Below, in pieces: positions 51,028 through 59,423 of a stretch of DNA of 64,000 nucleotides. Below the pieces are notes generated by a model, which saw only the letters and a list, made by a program, of their open reading frames with translations, did no database searches and was not told where the DNA came from. The stretch spans positions 156,463-220,462 of the forward strand of contig JAZSCN010000041.1 in the NCBI GenBank assembly GCA_045602925.1, written 5' to 3'. Every line of letters begins with the position of its first letter. Position 1 is the first letter of the stretch. Both the position numbers and the translations under genes were made by a program. Source of the DNA: UBA7477 sp045602925. Lineage in GTDB: Bacteria > Bacillota > Clostridia > Oscillospirales > Ruminococcaceae.

Positions 51028-52146
51028 TTACATTCTTTCGATAATTTCTGAAATTTCATTTTCGGTGGTAGGTCTTGCATAGCCTGCGCCTTTTTCATCG
51101 GAATAGAAGACATCGCCTATTCCCTTCTGGAGCACAAACCTGAGCCTACCGTCCTTGAACTTTTTATCGGTATAGAGCTTCTTTACGAGCTCCTGTTTAT
51201 TTATATAAGCCGGAATTCTTGTTGGAAGGTTAGCTCTTTCGAGAAGCTTCTCGAGTCTTTCGACCTGTTCACTTGTACAGAGCCCGAGTTTTTCTGAGAG
51301 CTTTGCGGCAGCGACCAGACCTATTGCGACGGCTTCGCCATGCAAGAGCTGGTAGTCACTGACAGTTTCGACGGCTCTACCGACTGTATGGCCGAGATTT
51401 AAAATTTCTCTAAGCGAGCTTTCTCTTTCGTCCTTCATAACTACCTCGTATTTTATACGGCAGTTAGTATGGGCGATATGCTCGCAGACTGCTTCGTTAA
51501 GCTCAATAGCTTTTTCGATATTTTCCTCGAGGTAGCAAAAGAACTCCTCATCTGCTATAAGGGCGTGCTTTATAGTTTCTGCCATACCACAGCTTATATC
51601 ACGCTTTGTGAGGGTATGCCAGGTATCAATATCTATATATACCTTCTTTGGCTGGTTAAAAAGTCCAATTAAATTTGTTGCAAGCGGTGTATCGACGGCA
51701 GTTTTTCCACCGATTGATGCATCGGCAGCTGACAGGAGGGTTGTGGAATAGATTACAAACGGAACGCCTCTGCCGAAGGTTCCTGCGACAAAGCCTGCTA
51801 AATCGGAGACAACGCCTCCACCGACTGCGATAATCATACAATCACGTCTGAAGCCACAGCTGAGCATTGAATCTTCTACAAACGCCTTGACCTCTCTGGT
51901 CTTACTTTTCTCGCCTGCAGGGAAGCAAAACAGCTCTGCTGTAAGTCCGTTGTCACGGAGCTTTTTTACAATATCCTCTGCATAGAGGGGCATAACATTA
52001 GTATCGGTAACAACTGCAAGCTTTTTTATTTTTCCGAGCTTGCCTTCAGCAATTTCGCTGACGAGCTTATCGGTTAATGCTCTGCCGATTTCGATATCGT
52101 AGCTATCGTCTACAGTTTTTACAAGCTTGCATTCAAAGAGACTCAT
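51028..52146 (-). CDS. aroB: 3-dehydroquinate synthase
   Basis: A 372-residue NAD- and zinc-dependent enzyme, second step of the shikimate pathway. NAD site GGGVVSDLAG, then TTLLSAADASIGGKT, the metal ligand region GMAETIKHALI and the later LNLGHTVGRAVE and LLHGEAVAIGL. ATG at 52146 has GGAG nine bases upstream and overlaps the previous gene by four bases. Confidence 0.97.
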   Translation of the reverse strand: MSLFECKLVKTVDDSYDIEIGRALTDKLVSEIAEGKLGKIKKLAVVTDTNVMPLYAEDIVKKLRDNGLTAELFCFPAGEKSKTREVKAFVEDSMLSCGFRRDCMIIAVGGGVVSDLAGFVAGTFGRGVPFVIYSTTLLSAADASIGGKTAVDTPLATNLIGLFNQPKKVYIDIDTWHTLTKRDISCGMAETIKHALIADEEFFCYLEENIEKAIELNEAVCEHIAHTNCRIKYEVVMKDERESSLREILNLGHTVGRAVETVSDYQLLHGEAVAIGLVAAAKLSEKLGLCTSEQVERLEKLLERANLPTRIPAYINKQELVKKLYTDKKFKDGRLRFVLQKGIGDVFYSDEKGAGYARPTTENEISEIIERM

Positions 52147-52757
52147 AATTTCTCGCTCCAATTCTTTTCAAAGCCGTCGTCATCTAGGTAGTCATCCTCT
52201 ATGACATTATAGCTTTTCTTAGGGTAGTTTATAATCTCATTAAGCTCGTTTATCAAAAACAGCTTGGTTTTAGTTGTTCTGATAATTACGGTAATTACGC
52301 CTTCTTTAGTGGATGTGCTTTCTTTCTTACCCTTCTTATCGGTAATGGTAGCGACACCTTTTTGGAGCTCAAAGACCATATCCCCCACGCTATTCTGGTA
52401 TGATTTTTTCACATCAGAAAGCTTTATTTTATAGCTTCTTTTACCGCCCTTCATGAGTGCAGTTGTATGAAGCATAGTATAGTCATCTAAGATAACAGTT
52501 TCCTCTTCCTCGAAGCTTAAAAGTGAAATTTTCACTGCAAACACACTCACAAGCAGGCTTAAGACAGACAGCATGAGCAAAAGCACTGTAGCGATGGCAT
52601 TGCCAGACATTACGGCAATTACTGCTATTACAAGTGATGCTACTACTGAGAGTGTGAGCCTTCTTGTCAGCTTTTTTCTGGCGACGAGTCTTTTAGGTGC
52701 TTCACGTCTTAAAAGCTGTTTATCCTTATTAGAGGGGTAACTGTAGATAGTTGACAT
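52143..52757 (-). CDS. Two-span membrane protein with PH-like domain
   Basis: A 204-residue protein. Basic N-terminus (APKRLVARKKLTRR), a pair of adjacent spans (about 33-55 and 57-76), then a cytoplasmic domain of about 125 residues with alternating strands (LSFEEEETVILDDYTMLHT, RSYKIKLSDVKKSY, VITVIIRTTKTKLFLI) that looks like a bacterial PH-like domain. Family not identified. Placed between the acyl-CoA ligase and aroB, overlapping the aroB start, so probably co-translated. Confidence 0.7.
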   Translation of the reverse strand: MSTIYSYPSNKDKQLLRREAPKRLVARKKLTRRLTLSVVASLVIAVIAVMSGNAIATVLLLMLSVLSLLVSVFAVKISLLSFEEEETVILDDYTMLHTTALMKGGKRSYKIKLSDVKKSYQNSVGDMVFELQKGVATITDKKGKKESTSTKEGVITVIIRTTKTKLFLINELNEIINYPKKSYNVIEDDYLDDDGFEKNWSEKL

Positions 52758-52766
52758 AATATAGTT

Positions 52767-54419
52767 TTATTCCTTATTCTCGTCAGACTTACGGATTGCT
52801 TTTCTTATAATCTTACCACTGATAGTTTTCGGGAGCTCGTCTACGAACTCGATAACTCTAGGGTACTTATACGGAGCTGTTGCGTTCTTAACGTAATTCT
52901 GGAGCTCCTTTACGAGCTCGTCGGAGGCTTTGAAGTTCTTGGTAAGCACGATTGTTGCCTTAACAACCTGACCTCTGATAGCGTCCTTTACGCCTGTTAC
53001 GGCACACTCTAAGACAGAAGGATGCTCCATAAGCACAGATTCGATTTCAAATGGGCCGATACGGTAACCAGAGGACTTAATAACGTCGTCTACTCTTCCT
53101 ACATACCAGAAGTAGCCGTCCTCGTCCTTCCAGGCTGTATCGCCTGTATGATAGAGGTTATTATGCCAAGAATCGTTTGTATCCTGCTCATTTCTATAGT
53201 AGCACTTGAGTAACCCCTTATGGTACTGACCGTCTGTTCTGATACAGATTTCGCCTGTTTCACCGATGCTTACCTCGTTATCATTTTCGTCGACGAGGAC
53301 TACGTCATAGAGTGGAACCGGCTTACCCATAGAGCCTGGCTTTGGGTTCATATTGCCGAGGTTTGCGACAATTGGAACAGTTTCGGTTTGGCCAAAGGCT
53401 TCCATAAGCTTAAGGCCGGTATATTCGTAAAATCTGTTATAAACCTCCGGATTGAGGGCTTCGCCAGCGATACAAGCTCTTTCAAGCGAGGAGAGGTCGT
53501 AATTTTCGATACCTTCCTTGATGAAAAATCTATACATAGTTGGTGGGGCACAGAATGAGGTTATTCTATACTTTTCAATCATAGTAAGCATTTTTGCGCT
53601 ATTAAATCTATCGAAGTCATAGATAAACTCACAGGCGCCGCAGGTGAACTGTCCGAACAGCTTACCCCATGCACACTTTCCCCAACCTGAGTCGGAGATT
53701 GTGAGGTGGAGTGTGCCGTCGTGGACACAATGCCAATGCTTTGCTGTGATGATATGTGCAGCAGAGTAATAGTAGCTATGCAGAATCATCTTAGGATAGC
53801 CTGTTGTACCTGATGAGAAATAGAGGAACATTGGCTCGTCTACGAGAGTTTCTACTCTTTCGAGCTCATCCGAATACTTTTCTACTTCCTCATCGAAGCT
53901 TGTCCAGCCGTCTCTTTGACCTCTTGCGATAAACTTTTCCTCTAGCTCTGTATACTTATTGCAGGAATTATCGATATGCTCGGTAACGTCGCCCTCGGCA
54001 GTTGCTACGACATACTTTACAGATGCAGACTCAAAGCGGTAGGTATAGTCCTTTTCCATAAGCTGATTTGTAGCAGGAATCGAGATTGCGCCGAGCTTCA
54101 TAAGGCCGTACACGCACAGCCAGAACTGGTAATGACGCTTCAATACGAGCATTACCATATCGCCCTTCTTTACGCCGTGGGCTCTAAACATATTAGCTAC
54201 CTTATTAGTGAGCTTTGAAAGCTCTTCGTAGGTAAACTCTTTTTCTTCGCCACTTTCGTGAACCCAATGGATTGCCTTTTTATTGGGATTGATTTTAGCA
54301 ATTCCGTCGATTACGTCATAGGCAAAGTTATAGTTAGGAGGGCAATTGAGCTCAAACGTTTTGAGCCTGCCCTTACTGTCATATTCTTCATTTACAAATT
54401 GCTTGTAAAAATTGTTCAT
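52767..54419 (-). CDS. AMP-forming acyl-CoA synthetase family protein
   Basis: A 550-residue member of the ANL superfamily, which activates carboxylic acids through acyl-adenylates to CoA thioesters. P-loop YFSSGTTGYPK, the adenylate motif GEALNPEV, MEAFGQTET, YHTGDTAW and the C-terminal hinge GRVDDVIKSSGYRIGPFEIE with the catalytic Lys in KTISGKIIRK. It resembles medium-chain (AcsM-like) enzymes; the true substrate is open. The start at 54419 (MNNFYKQFV) has GGAG upstream. It follows an XRE-cupin regulator gene. Confidence 0.88.
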   Translation of the reverse strand: MNNFYKQFVNEEYDSKGRLKTFELNCPPNYNFAYDVIDGIAKINPNKKAIHWVHESGEEKEFTYEELSKLTNKVANMFRAHGVKKGDMVMLVLKRHYQFWLCVYGLMKLGAISIPATNQLMEKDYTYRFESASVKYVVATAEGDVTEHIDNSCNKYTELEEKFIARGQRDGWTSFDEEVEKYSDELERVETLVDEPMFLYFSSGTTGYPKMILHSYYYSAAHIITAKHWHCVHDGTLHLTISDSGWGKCAWGKLFGQFTCGACEFIYDFDRFNSAKMLTMIEKYRITSFCAPPTMYRFFIKEGIENYDLSSLERACIAGEALNPEVYNRFYEYTGLKLMEAFGQTETVPIVANLGNMNPKPGSMGKPVPLYDVVLVDENDNEVSIGETGEICIRTDGQYHKGLLKCYYRNEQDTNDSWHNNLYHTGDTAWKDEDGYFWYVGRVDDVIKSSGYRIGPFEIESVLMEHPSVLECAVTGVKDAIRGQVVKATIVLTKNFKASDELVKELQNYVKNATAPYKYPRVIEFVDELPKTISGKIIRKAIRKSDENKE

Positions 54420-54446
54420 CAAAAAAAATCTCCAATCAAACAAATA

Positions 54447-55013
54447 TTATTTGTCGATAAGAACAGCCAAAAATTCGCAGTCCTCACCGTCTACGGCAAT
54501 CATACCGTGAAGCTTACCTGAGTCATAGTAGACAGAGTCGCCCTCTGAAAGCACGACCTCATGCTCCTCGATAATGACTCGAAGCTTGCCCTTGAGGATA
54601 TAGTCCCACTCCTGGCCCTCGTGTGAGGACATCTTAATCGGCTTGCCCTGTTCTTCTTCGATATATGGTGCACGCACGAGCATTGGCTCGATACGCTTAT
54701 CCTTGAACAGATACGCAAGCAGGTGGTATTCAAATCTATCACGTCTTGCGACAGGAAGTCCTTTTCCCGCCTTGACGACGCAATAGTCAGAAAGCTTAGG
54801 GTATACGCCCGTCAGTATTTCCACCATATCGACTCGGAATATTTCTGCGCATTTATATAGGAACGAAACGGAAAAGTCCTTTTCGCCATTTTCAATCTTT
54901 TCATAGTCTTCCTTGGAGATATCAGTAAGATTGCTGAACTCCTCAACTGAAAGGTCACAAGACATACGGAGGCCCTTTAATCTTTGTGCAACTTCTTTGA
55001 TATTATATTCCAT
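54447..55013 (-). CDS. XRE-family regulator with cupin sensor domain
   Basis: A 188-residue protein: N-terminal helix-turn-helix of the XRE type (about 7-60, with LRMSCDLSVEEFSNLTDISKED), then a linker and a C-terminal cupin_2 domain (about 105-188, with the motifs SSHEGQEWDYILKGKL and DSVYYDSGKLHGMIAV). Such regulators sense a small ligand in the cupin. It is paired with an acyl-CoA ligase gene, a pairing seen in many Firmicutes. ATG at 55013 follows AAAGGTGAG. Confidence 0.88.
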   Translation of the reverse strand: MEYNIKEVAQRLKGLRMSCDLSVEEFSNLTDISKEDYEKIENGEKDFSVSFLYKCAEIFRVDMVEILTGVYPKLSDYCVVKAGKGLPVARRDRFEYHLLAYLFKDKRIEPMLVRAPYIEEEQGKPIKMSSHEGQEWDYILKGKLRVIIEEHEVVLSEGDSVYYDSGKLHGMIAVDGEDCEFLAVLIDK

Positions 55014-55061
55014 AAATAATCTCACCTTTCAAAATTACTTCATAAGGATATTAGCTAGAAT

Positions 55062-55070
55062 ATTATATCA
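55062..55070 (-). promoter_or_regulatory. Extended -10 element of the XRE-aro operon
   Basis: TATAAT with TG one base upstream on the minus strand; no clear -35 in place. Confidence 0.45.
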
Positions 55071-55138
55071 TAAGTGTATTAACGCTTTATGAACAATATA
55101 TTTCAAATTTGTTTACTTGCTTAATGTGGGCAAGCAAA

Positions 55139-55204
55139 TACCCCTCGACTTTATATTGAGGGGTAAAAAACATATCCCCCGACTTTACATCGAGGGATAT
55201 GTGG
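55139..55204 (-). terminator. Tandem terminators after the peptide gene
   Basis: First, ACATATCCCTCGA pairs with TCGGGGGATATGT and is followed by TTTTTT; then TACCCCTCAA pairs with TCGAGGGGTA. A third, degenerate relative lies at 59051-59090. Confidence 0.85.
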
Positions 55205-55223
55205 TAGATATTATGCTTTGGGT

Positions 55224-55355
55224 TTAGCCCTGTCCAGGACCCATCGGATCATTTTCGAAATCTTCTGTCCAATCCTCACCGCTGAGTGTGATTACGTCGG
55301 CATTACCGAGGATTCTTACAAGCTCGAGGCTTGGCTCTTTATAAAGTTCTTTCAT
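55224..55355 (-). CDS. 43-residue peptide with lasso-like leader pattern
   Basis: A short gene with GGAGGG nine bases before its ATG, 22 bases behind the large surface-protein gene. The product reads MKELYKEPSLELVRILGNAD then VITLSGEDW, then TEDFENDPMGPGQG. The YxxPxL start, a Gly, five residues and a Thr are the order seen in lasso-peptide leaders; a core starting at Ser25 would have Glu/Asp at its positions 7 and 8. The leader spacing between Leu and Gly is longer than in classic lasso leaders. No processing enzymes lie in the window. Closely similar to the broken copy at 59097-59192. No proven function. Confidence 0.75.
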   Translation of the reverse strand: MKELYKEPSLELVRILGNADVITLSGEDWTEDFENDPMGPGQG

Positions 55356-55377
55356 TTTGTGTTTCCCTCCGTTTTTA

Positions 55378-58300
55378 TTACTTCACGAGTGTCCAGAAAT
55401 CGTTGCTATTGATGTCGAGAACGTAGTTACCGTGGAGGTACTCCTGTCCGTTATCGTCATAGTAGTATGCATTTACATAGAGCTTCTGTGATTCGTAAAC
55501 TTCTGCAGGGAGAACGAGTCTTACCTGTCTGTAGCCGTCGTACTCACTGAGGAATGCGTCGTTGCCGAGGAGGGCCTCGCCGCTAAGACCTGCTGAGTGG
55601 ATTCCGAATGAGTAGAACTTCTCTAAGAGGTTTGAAGTATTTGAGTTGTGCTCTACAGTTTCGTTATAGATGTAGTTTGTGCTTGTGAGGCTTTCAGTAG
55701 AGATTGTGAACTTAGTTCTTGCTACTGCGTCGTTATCTACGCCGAGCACCATAGAGAGCATGAAGTAGTTATTTGTCTGGTCTTCAGAGATTGTTGCGAA
55801 GTCTGTACCGATGAATGTGAAGTCATCGGTTGTCTGGTCGTACTCGAGTCTCTGAGCTACCTTATAACCAGGGATATAGTGCTTGCCATTAAACTTGATG
55901 ATATTGAAGTGTACTCTTGGGGTGTTAGTTGTATCTCTAACAACCATTGCGTAGAGGTCAACATCCTTAGCAGGCATTGTGTAGGTAGAATTCATATTGT
56001 AGTACTTATTCTCTACCTTATCGTACCAAACAGTCTTGTACATACCGTTGTTGTTTGTTATGCCGTTGTAGTATTGCAGCTGAATCTGTGTGCCGGAAGG
56101 CTTGTTGAGAGAGTTCTGGCTCTGGTTATGGAGATAATTGCCGTTAGCGTCATAGAATCTAACGTTATAGGTCTTAACCTTAAGGTAAACTGTATAAGCG
56201 ATATCGCCTCTATTGAGAGCCACGCTACCAAACTGCTCGCCGTTATTGCCTATTGTTCTAGCTTCGATTCTTTCTACTTCGTAGCCTTCAGGAACTACAG
56301 TAGTTGTGAGATCATCAATTGTATAAGCAAGACCTGCTATATCGTCAGCGATTTGAACAGCCCTTGTTCCGTTATCGTCGATAATATCGAGTGGGATTAC
56401 AGTTTCAGGAGCGTAAGCACCGCTTGCATTTACTGCATCCATAATTACAGAAGCAGGTGAACGCTTGTCGCCCTGGTAGTTATCGTTGTAGATAACTCTA
56501 GCATAAGCGTCGATGTAACTATCTGATACTACGATTGTGTAGGTATTTGTAGTAGAGTCAAAGTCAACTCTGTCAATCTTATAAGCTGACTTATCGCTCA
56601 TAAGGCTTGTTTCGAGACGGTAGTCAACCAGCATATCGTTTGAATAGATTGGAAGGTTGTTGAAAGTTTTCTGTTCGTTGTTTACGCTAAAAGTTGCATT
56701 ATCGATTGCAAGACCGTCAGCATAGAGTGTAGCATTCACGCCTACAAAGTAATCAGGGTACTTACAGTTAGACAAGTCGAGAACGACATTGTAATCTGTA
56801 GAGTTGAGCGTGAGGTAGATAACGCCCTTACCGTCTGTAAGGTCTGTATCAGCCGGCTTATACTCACTGTATCCGTCCGGGATAGTGTATGTGAAGTCAT
56901 TTCCATCATACTGTGCGAGGTAGTTTATAACCTTACCATTCTCGTCGAGTAATGGAAGGAATGTGCCAACCTGAACAGGAGTAAAGGTTACCTGTACATT
57001 CTGGTAAATGCCATTAACGTCATCTTGATATTCATCTATTGTGAAATTGATTGGAACATAGCCATATGGGATGTCGTTGAGGTCAGTAGTGCCAGGAATA
57101 GCGAAATCTACTGTATTTCTCTTATTAGATTCGTTATTATTATCAGCATAGTGAACTTCGATAGTAGCTTCTACATTAGTTCTCATATCGTCTGTTCTAA
57201 CAACGAAATATACATTAGAAGAAGTGCCTGTTGAACCGATTTCAGAGAATGTATAGCTAACTTCCTTATCTCCAGTATTGAGAGAGTCCCACTTAACGAG
57301 GTAGGAGTCATCGAGATGAACATTATTACCCCTCATAAGCTCAGGAATCTGTGTAATGAATTCATCGCTTGGATATTCTTCAGTGATATTCTCACCGCTT
57401 CCGCCATCGTTGTTTATGTCATAGAAGTATTCCCAAGTTACATTCTCGAGATTTGCATAAGCTTCGAGGCCGGAAACTTCAGCGATATCCTTACCGGATG
57501 GGATGTTAGTGATTTTATCACCCATTCTGTGAGCGTTATAAAGCTCGCTGAATGAGCCAGGTACAAAGAAGTTGTTATAATTGATATATTCAACGTACTC
57601 GCCATTTTCGTAATCCCAGTAGTAGAAGTGTGCGTTGTAGTATTCTTCGATAGTTTCGCCGTATTCTTCCTGGTAGTCAGTATAGAACTTTGTAGGCATT
57701 GAGAATGACCAATAGCCCTGCTCTGTGTCAACTGTGATTGTTTCACCGATGAGCTGGCCTCTGTTATGGCCGTTACCACCGGAAATTGTAGCATTAGGAG
57801 CAAAGATAGCACCACGGTATACAGAATTTGTAGAAACTGTCTCAGCTTCATAGAAGTTGAAAACTACCTTCTGGTTTGTAGCTGAGTTATTACCAATCTG
57901 CTCGCCCTTGTAAGAAAGCTCTGGCTGGAGAACAGTTGGGTTTACGCCAGGAACATTGATTACAACGTATGGAGTTGTGCCGTATAGTGGGATGATGTTA
58001 ACTTCAGTGTTAGCAATCTTCTCCCACTGCTCAGGTGTGAATGTGAACACGTTGAGCTGTTCGTCGTAGCACTCGATGTTTGTCTTACCCTCAAAAGTAT
58101 TAACAGGGCCGAGGTTTGCAGGAAGCTGAGCGAGCATTGCACTCTTTTGCTTGAGCATTGCCATTTCAGCATCAAAGTCGATAATGAAGTTATCCTTATC
58201 AGATACATATACGCCATTGCCGTTTGCATTCTTATGTTCAATACCGAGCTGTGTTACCTCGTCTGAGAGTACAACATATCCGTGAACTGCACTCCACTCG

Positions 58301-58782
58301 AGAACTGTATTTGCATCATTCTCGCAGATAACTGCAGCCGCACCGCTGAGTGCTTCCTTGGAGTTCATCTGATTCTTTGCATGGTAACCTGTTGAGCCAG
58401 AATCATTATTAAGAGTCTGAGCAGCGATTCTACCTTCGGTATCGGCAACGTGAACGATTGTTACGTCCTTACCGAAGAGGGTGAAGAATGAAGCTGTACC
58501 GAAGAAGTAGTCATCAGGGTTAATATCTTTATTAGCTGTACCATAGATAAGCTCGTTAGCCTTATCACTGCCCTTTACTACTATTGGTAGTTCATAGCCA
58601 TCAACTTCGATAACATCAGAAGCGTCGCCTTCAGCTGTATAGCTATCAACGTTAACAACGCCGGTTGTTTCAGGGGTAGCATTACTATTACTATTATAAG
58701 TAAGTGCACCTGCAACAACACCTGATGCTACGACGAGGCTTGCAGCAGCAGCGACAATTTTCTTTGCAGTTAAATTTGTCAT
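55378..58782 (-). CDS. Large secreted choice-of-anchor-A surface protein
   Basis: A 1134-residue exported protein. Signal peptide about 1-30 (KKIVAAAASLVVASGVVAGA). The choice-of-anchor-A domain covers about 50-370 (DDYFFGTASFFTLFGKDV, then VVFNFYEAE, YRGAIFAPNATISGGNGHNRGQ split here as YRGAIFAPNATISGG and NGHNRGQLIGE). The rest, about 370-1134, is beta-rich with several Ig-like or MucBP-like modules and an InlB-type repeat near the C-terminal third (TYTMPAKDVDLYAMV). No NPQTG/LPxTG motif, membrane span or basic tail is visible at the C-terminus. Real start: ATG with AGGAGG eight bases upstream. It shares its transcript with the 43-residue peptide gene. Confidence 0.88.
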   Translation of the reverse strand: MTNLTAKKIVAAAASLVVASGVVAGALTYNSNSNATPETTGVVNVDSYTAEGDASDVIEVDGYELPIVVKGSDKANELIYGTANKDINPDDYFFGTASFFTLFGKDVTIVHVADTEGRIAAQTLNNDSGSTGYHAKNQMNSKEALSGAAAVICENDANTVLEWSAVHGYVVLSDEVTQLGIEHKNANGNGVYVSDKDNFIIDFDAEMAMLKQKSAMLAQLPANLGPVNTFEGKTNIECYDEQLNVFTFTPEQWEKIANTEVNIIPLYGTTPYVVINVPGVNPTVLQPELSYKGEQIGNNSATNQKVVFNFYEAETVSTNSVYRGAIFAPNATISGGNGHNRGQLIGETITVDTEQGYWSFSMPTKFYTDYQEEYGETIEEYYNAHFYYWDYENGEYVEYINYNNFFVPGSFSELYNAHRMGDKITNIPSGKDIAEVSGLEAYANLENVTWEYFYDINNDGGSGENITEEYPSDEFITQIPELMRGNNVHLDDSYLVKWDSLNTGDKEVSYTFSEIGSTGTSSNVYFVVRTDDMRTNVEATIEVHYADNNNESNKRNTVDFAIPGTTDLNDIPYGYVPINFTIDEYQDDVNGIYQNVQVTFTPVQVGTFLPLLDENGKVINYLAQYDGNDFTYTIPDGYSEYKPADTDLTDGKGVIYLTLNSTDYNVVLDLSNCKYPDYFVGVNATLYADGLAIDNATFSVNNEQKTFNNLPIYSNDMLVDYRLETSLMSDKSAYKIDRVDFDSTTNTYTIVVSDSYIDAYARVIYNDNYQGDKRSPASVIMDAVNASGAYAPETVIPLDIIDDNGTRAVQIADDIAGLAYTIDDLTTTVVPEGYEVERIEARTIGNNGEQFGSVALNRGDIAYTVYLKVKTYNVRFYDANGNYLHNQSQNSLNKPSGTQIQLQYYNGITNNNGMYKTVWYDKVENKYYNMNSTYTMPAKDVDLYAMVVRDTTNTPRVHFNIIKFNGKHYIPGYKVAQRLEYDQTTDDFTFIGTDFATISEDQTNNYFMLSMVLGVDNDAVARTKFTISTESLTSTNYIYNETVEHNSNTSNLLEKFYSFGIHSAGLSGEALLGNDAFLSEYDGYRQVRLVLPAEVYESQKLYVNAYYYDDNGQEYLHGNYVLDINSNDFWTLVK

Positions 58783-58838
58783 ATTGTTTCCTCCTATCAT
58801 TTTCTTATTTAGACATAGTTGTACATTTTGGTAGCATA

Positions 58839-58867
58839 ATTTTATCACAAAGCAAGTAATTTGTCAA
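58839..58867 (-). promoter_or_regulatory. Promoter of the surface-protein/peptide operon
   Basis: TTGACA, 17-bp spacer, TAAAAT on the minus strand. Confidence 0.7.
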
Positions 58868-58918
58868 TAATTATTCGTAAAAAAATATTCATTTTATGAC
58901 ATAAAAACGTTAAAAGTT

Positions 58919-58953
58919 ACAGCACACTGTGTGCTATTTTGTGCTGTGGAGAT
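58919..58953 (-). repeat. Hairpin and direct-repeat unit upstream of the operon
   Basis: AGCACAC/GTGTGCT (58921-58935) and ACAGCACA/TGTGCTGT (58919-58947) are alternative hairpins. The stretch GTGTGCTATTTTGT...GGAGAT (58929-58952) returns at 59219-59242 with few changes. Confidence 0.55.
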
Positions 58954-59050
58954 TTTTTACCTATTATAACCAGTTTAACTAAAATTTAAGAGTTTTTACA
59001 AATATAAAAAAATTAAATATTGTGATTTTACACGCTATAAATAAATGAAA

Positions 59051-59090
59051 TATACCCCTCGATTTTACATCGAGAGATATGGGGTAGTTT
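59051..59090 (-). terminator. Terminator remnant, copy of 55165-55204
   Basis: TATCTCTCGAT pairs with ATCGAGGGGTATA; it sits in the same position relative to the broken peptide gene as the intact terminator does to the intact one, but its T-run is lost. Confidence 0.6.
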
Positions 59091-59096
59091 ATTAAC

Positions 59097-59192
59097 TTAG
59101 TCGTGGTCTGTGCCGAGTGGATTATCTCTGCCTTCTTCCCAGTCCTCGCCGCTTAGTGTGATTACGAGGTTTGAAAATGTGCAAACGCACAA
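59097..59192 (-). pseudogene. 3' remnant of a second peptide gene
   Basis: The frame reads ...SNLVITLSGEDWEEGRDN then PLGTDHD and stop. VITLSGEDW is identical to the intact 43-residue peptide, and the acidic tail with NPxG is related. The frame has no ATG and no ribosome-binding site; an in-frame stop lies about 9 bases above the only TTG. The N-terminal leader half is missing and replaced by unrelated sequence, so this is a truncated copy. Confidence 0.7.
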
Positions 59193-59354
59193 AATCTATG
59201 CGTTTCAGTGGGCAGACAGTGTGCTATTTTGTTTTTGGAGATATGGCGGTAAGATTGGTTTAAAACAAGCACAGTGCTACGGGCTATGCAGACGATTTAC
59301 ATAACAGAATTACGCTCTTTATATCAATAAAAACATCCAAAAGCTTTTAGCTTC
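59193..59354. other. Deletion-scar region before GH3
   Basis: Holds a hairpin AAACGCA/TGCGTTT (about 59185-59208) and the second copy of the upstream repeat (59219-59242). No gene seen. Confidence 0.45.
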
Positions 59355-59383
59355 TTGAAAACCTTTGGCGTATATGTTATAAT
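59355..59383 (+). promoter_or_regulatory. Promoter of the GH3 gene
   Basis: TTGAAA, 17-bp spacer, TATAAT. Confidence 0.65.
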
Positions 59384-59423
59384 TTCATTAACCTAAAAAT
59401 AAGTAAGAAGGGACGAAAAACTG

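Noticed and set aside
55648..56460. 270-codon ORF on the plus strand opposite the large surface gene
   Set aside because: It lies wholly inside the opposite coding region, has no ribosome-binding site, and its composition (Cys, Val, Ile rich) is that of an antisense frame.
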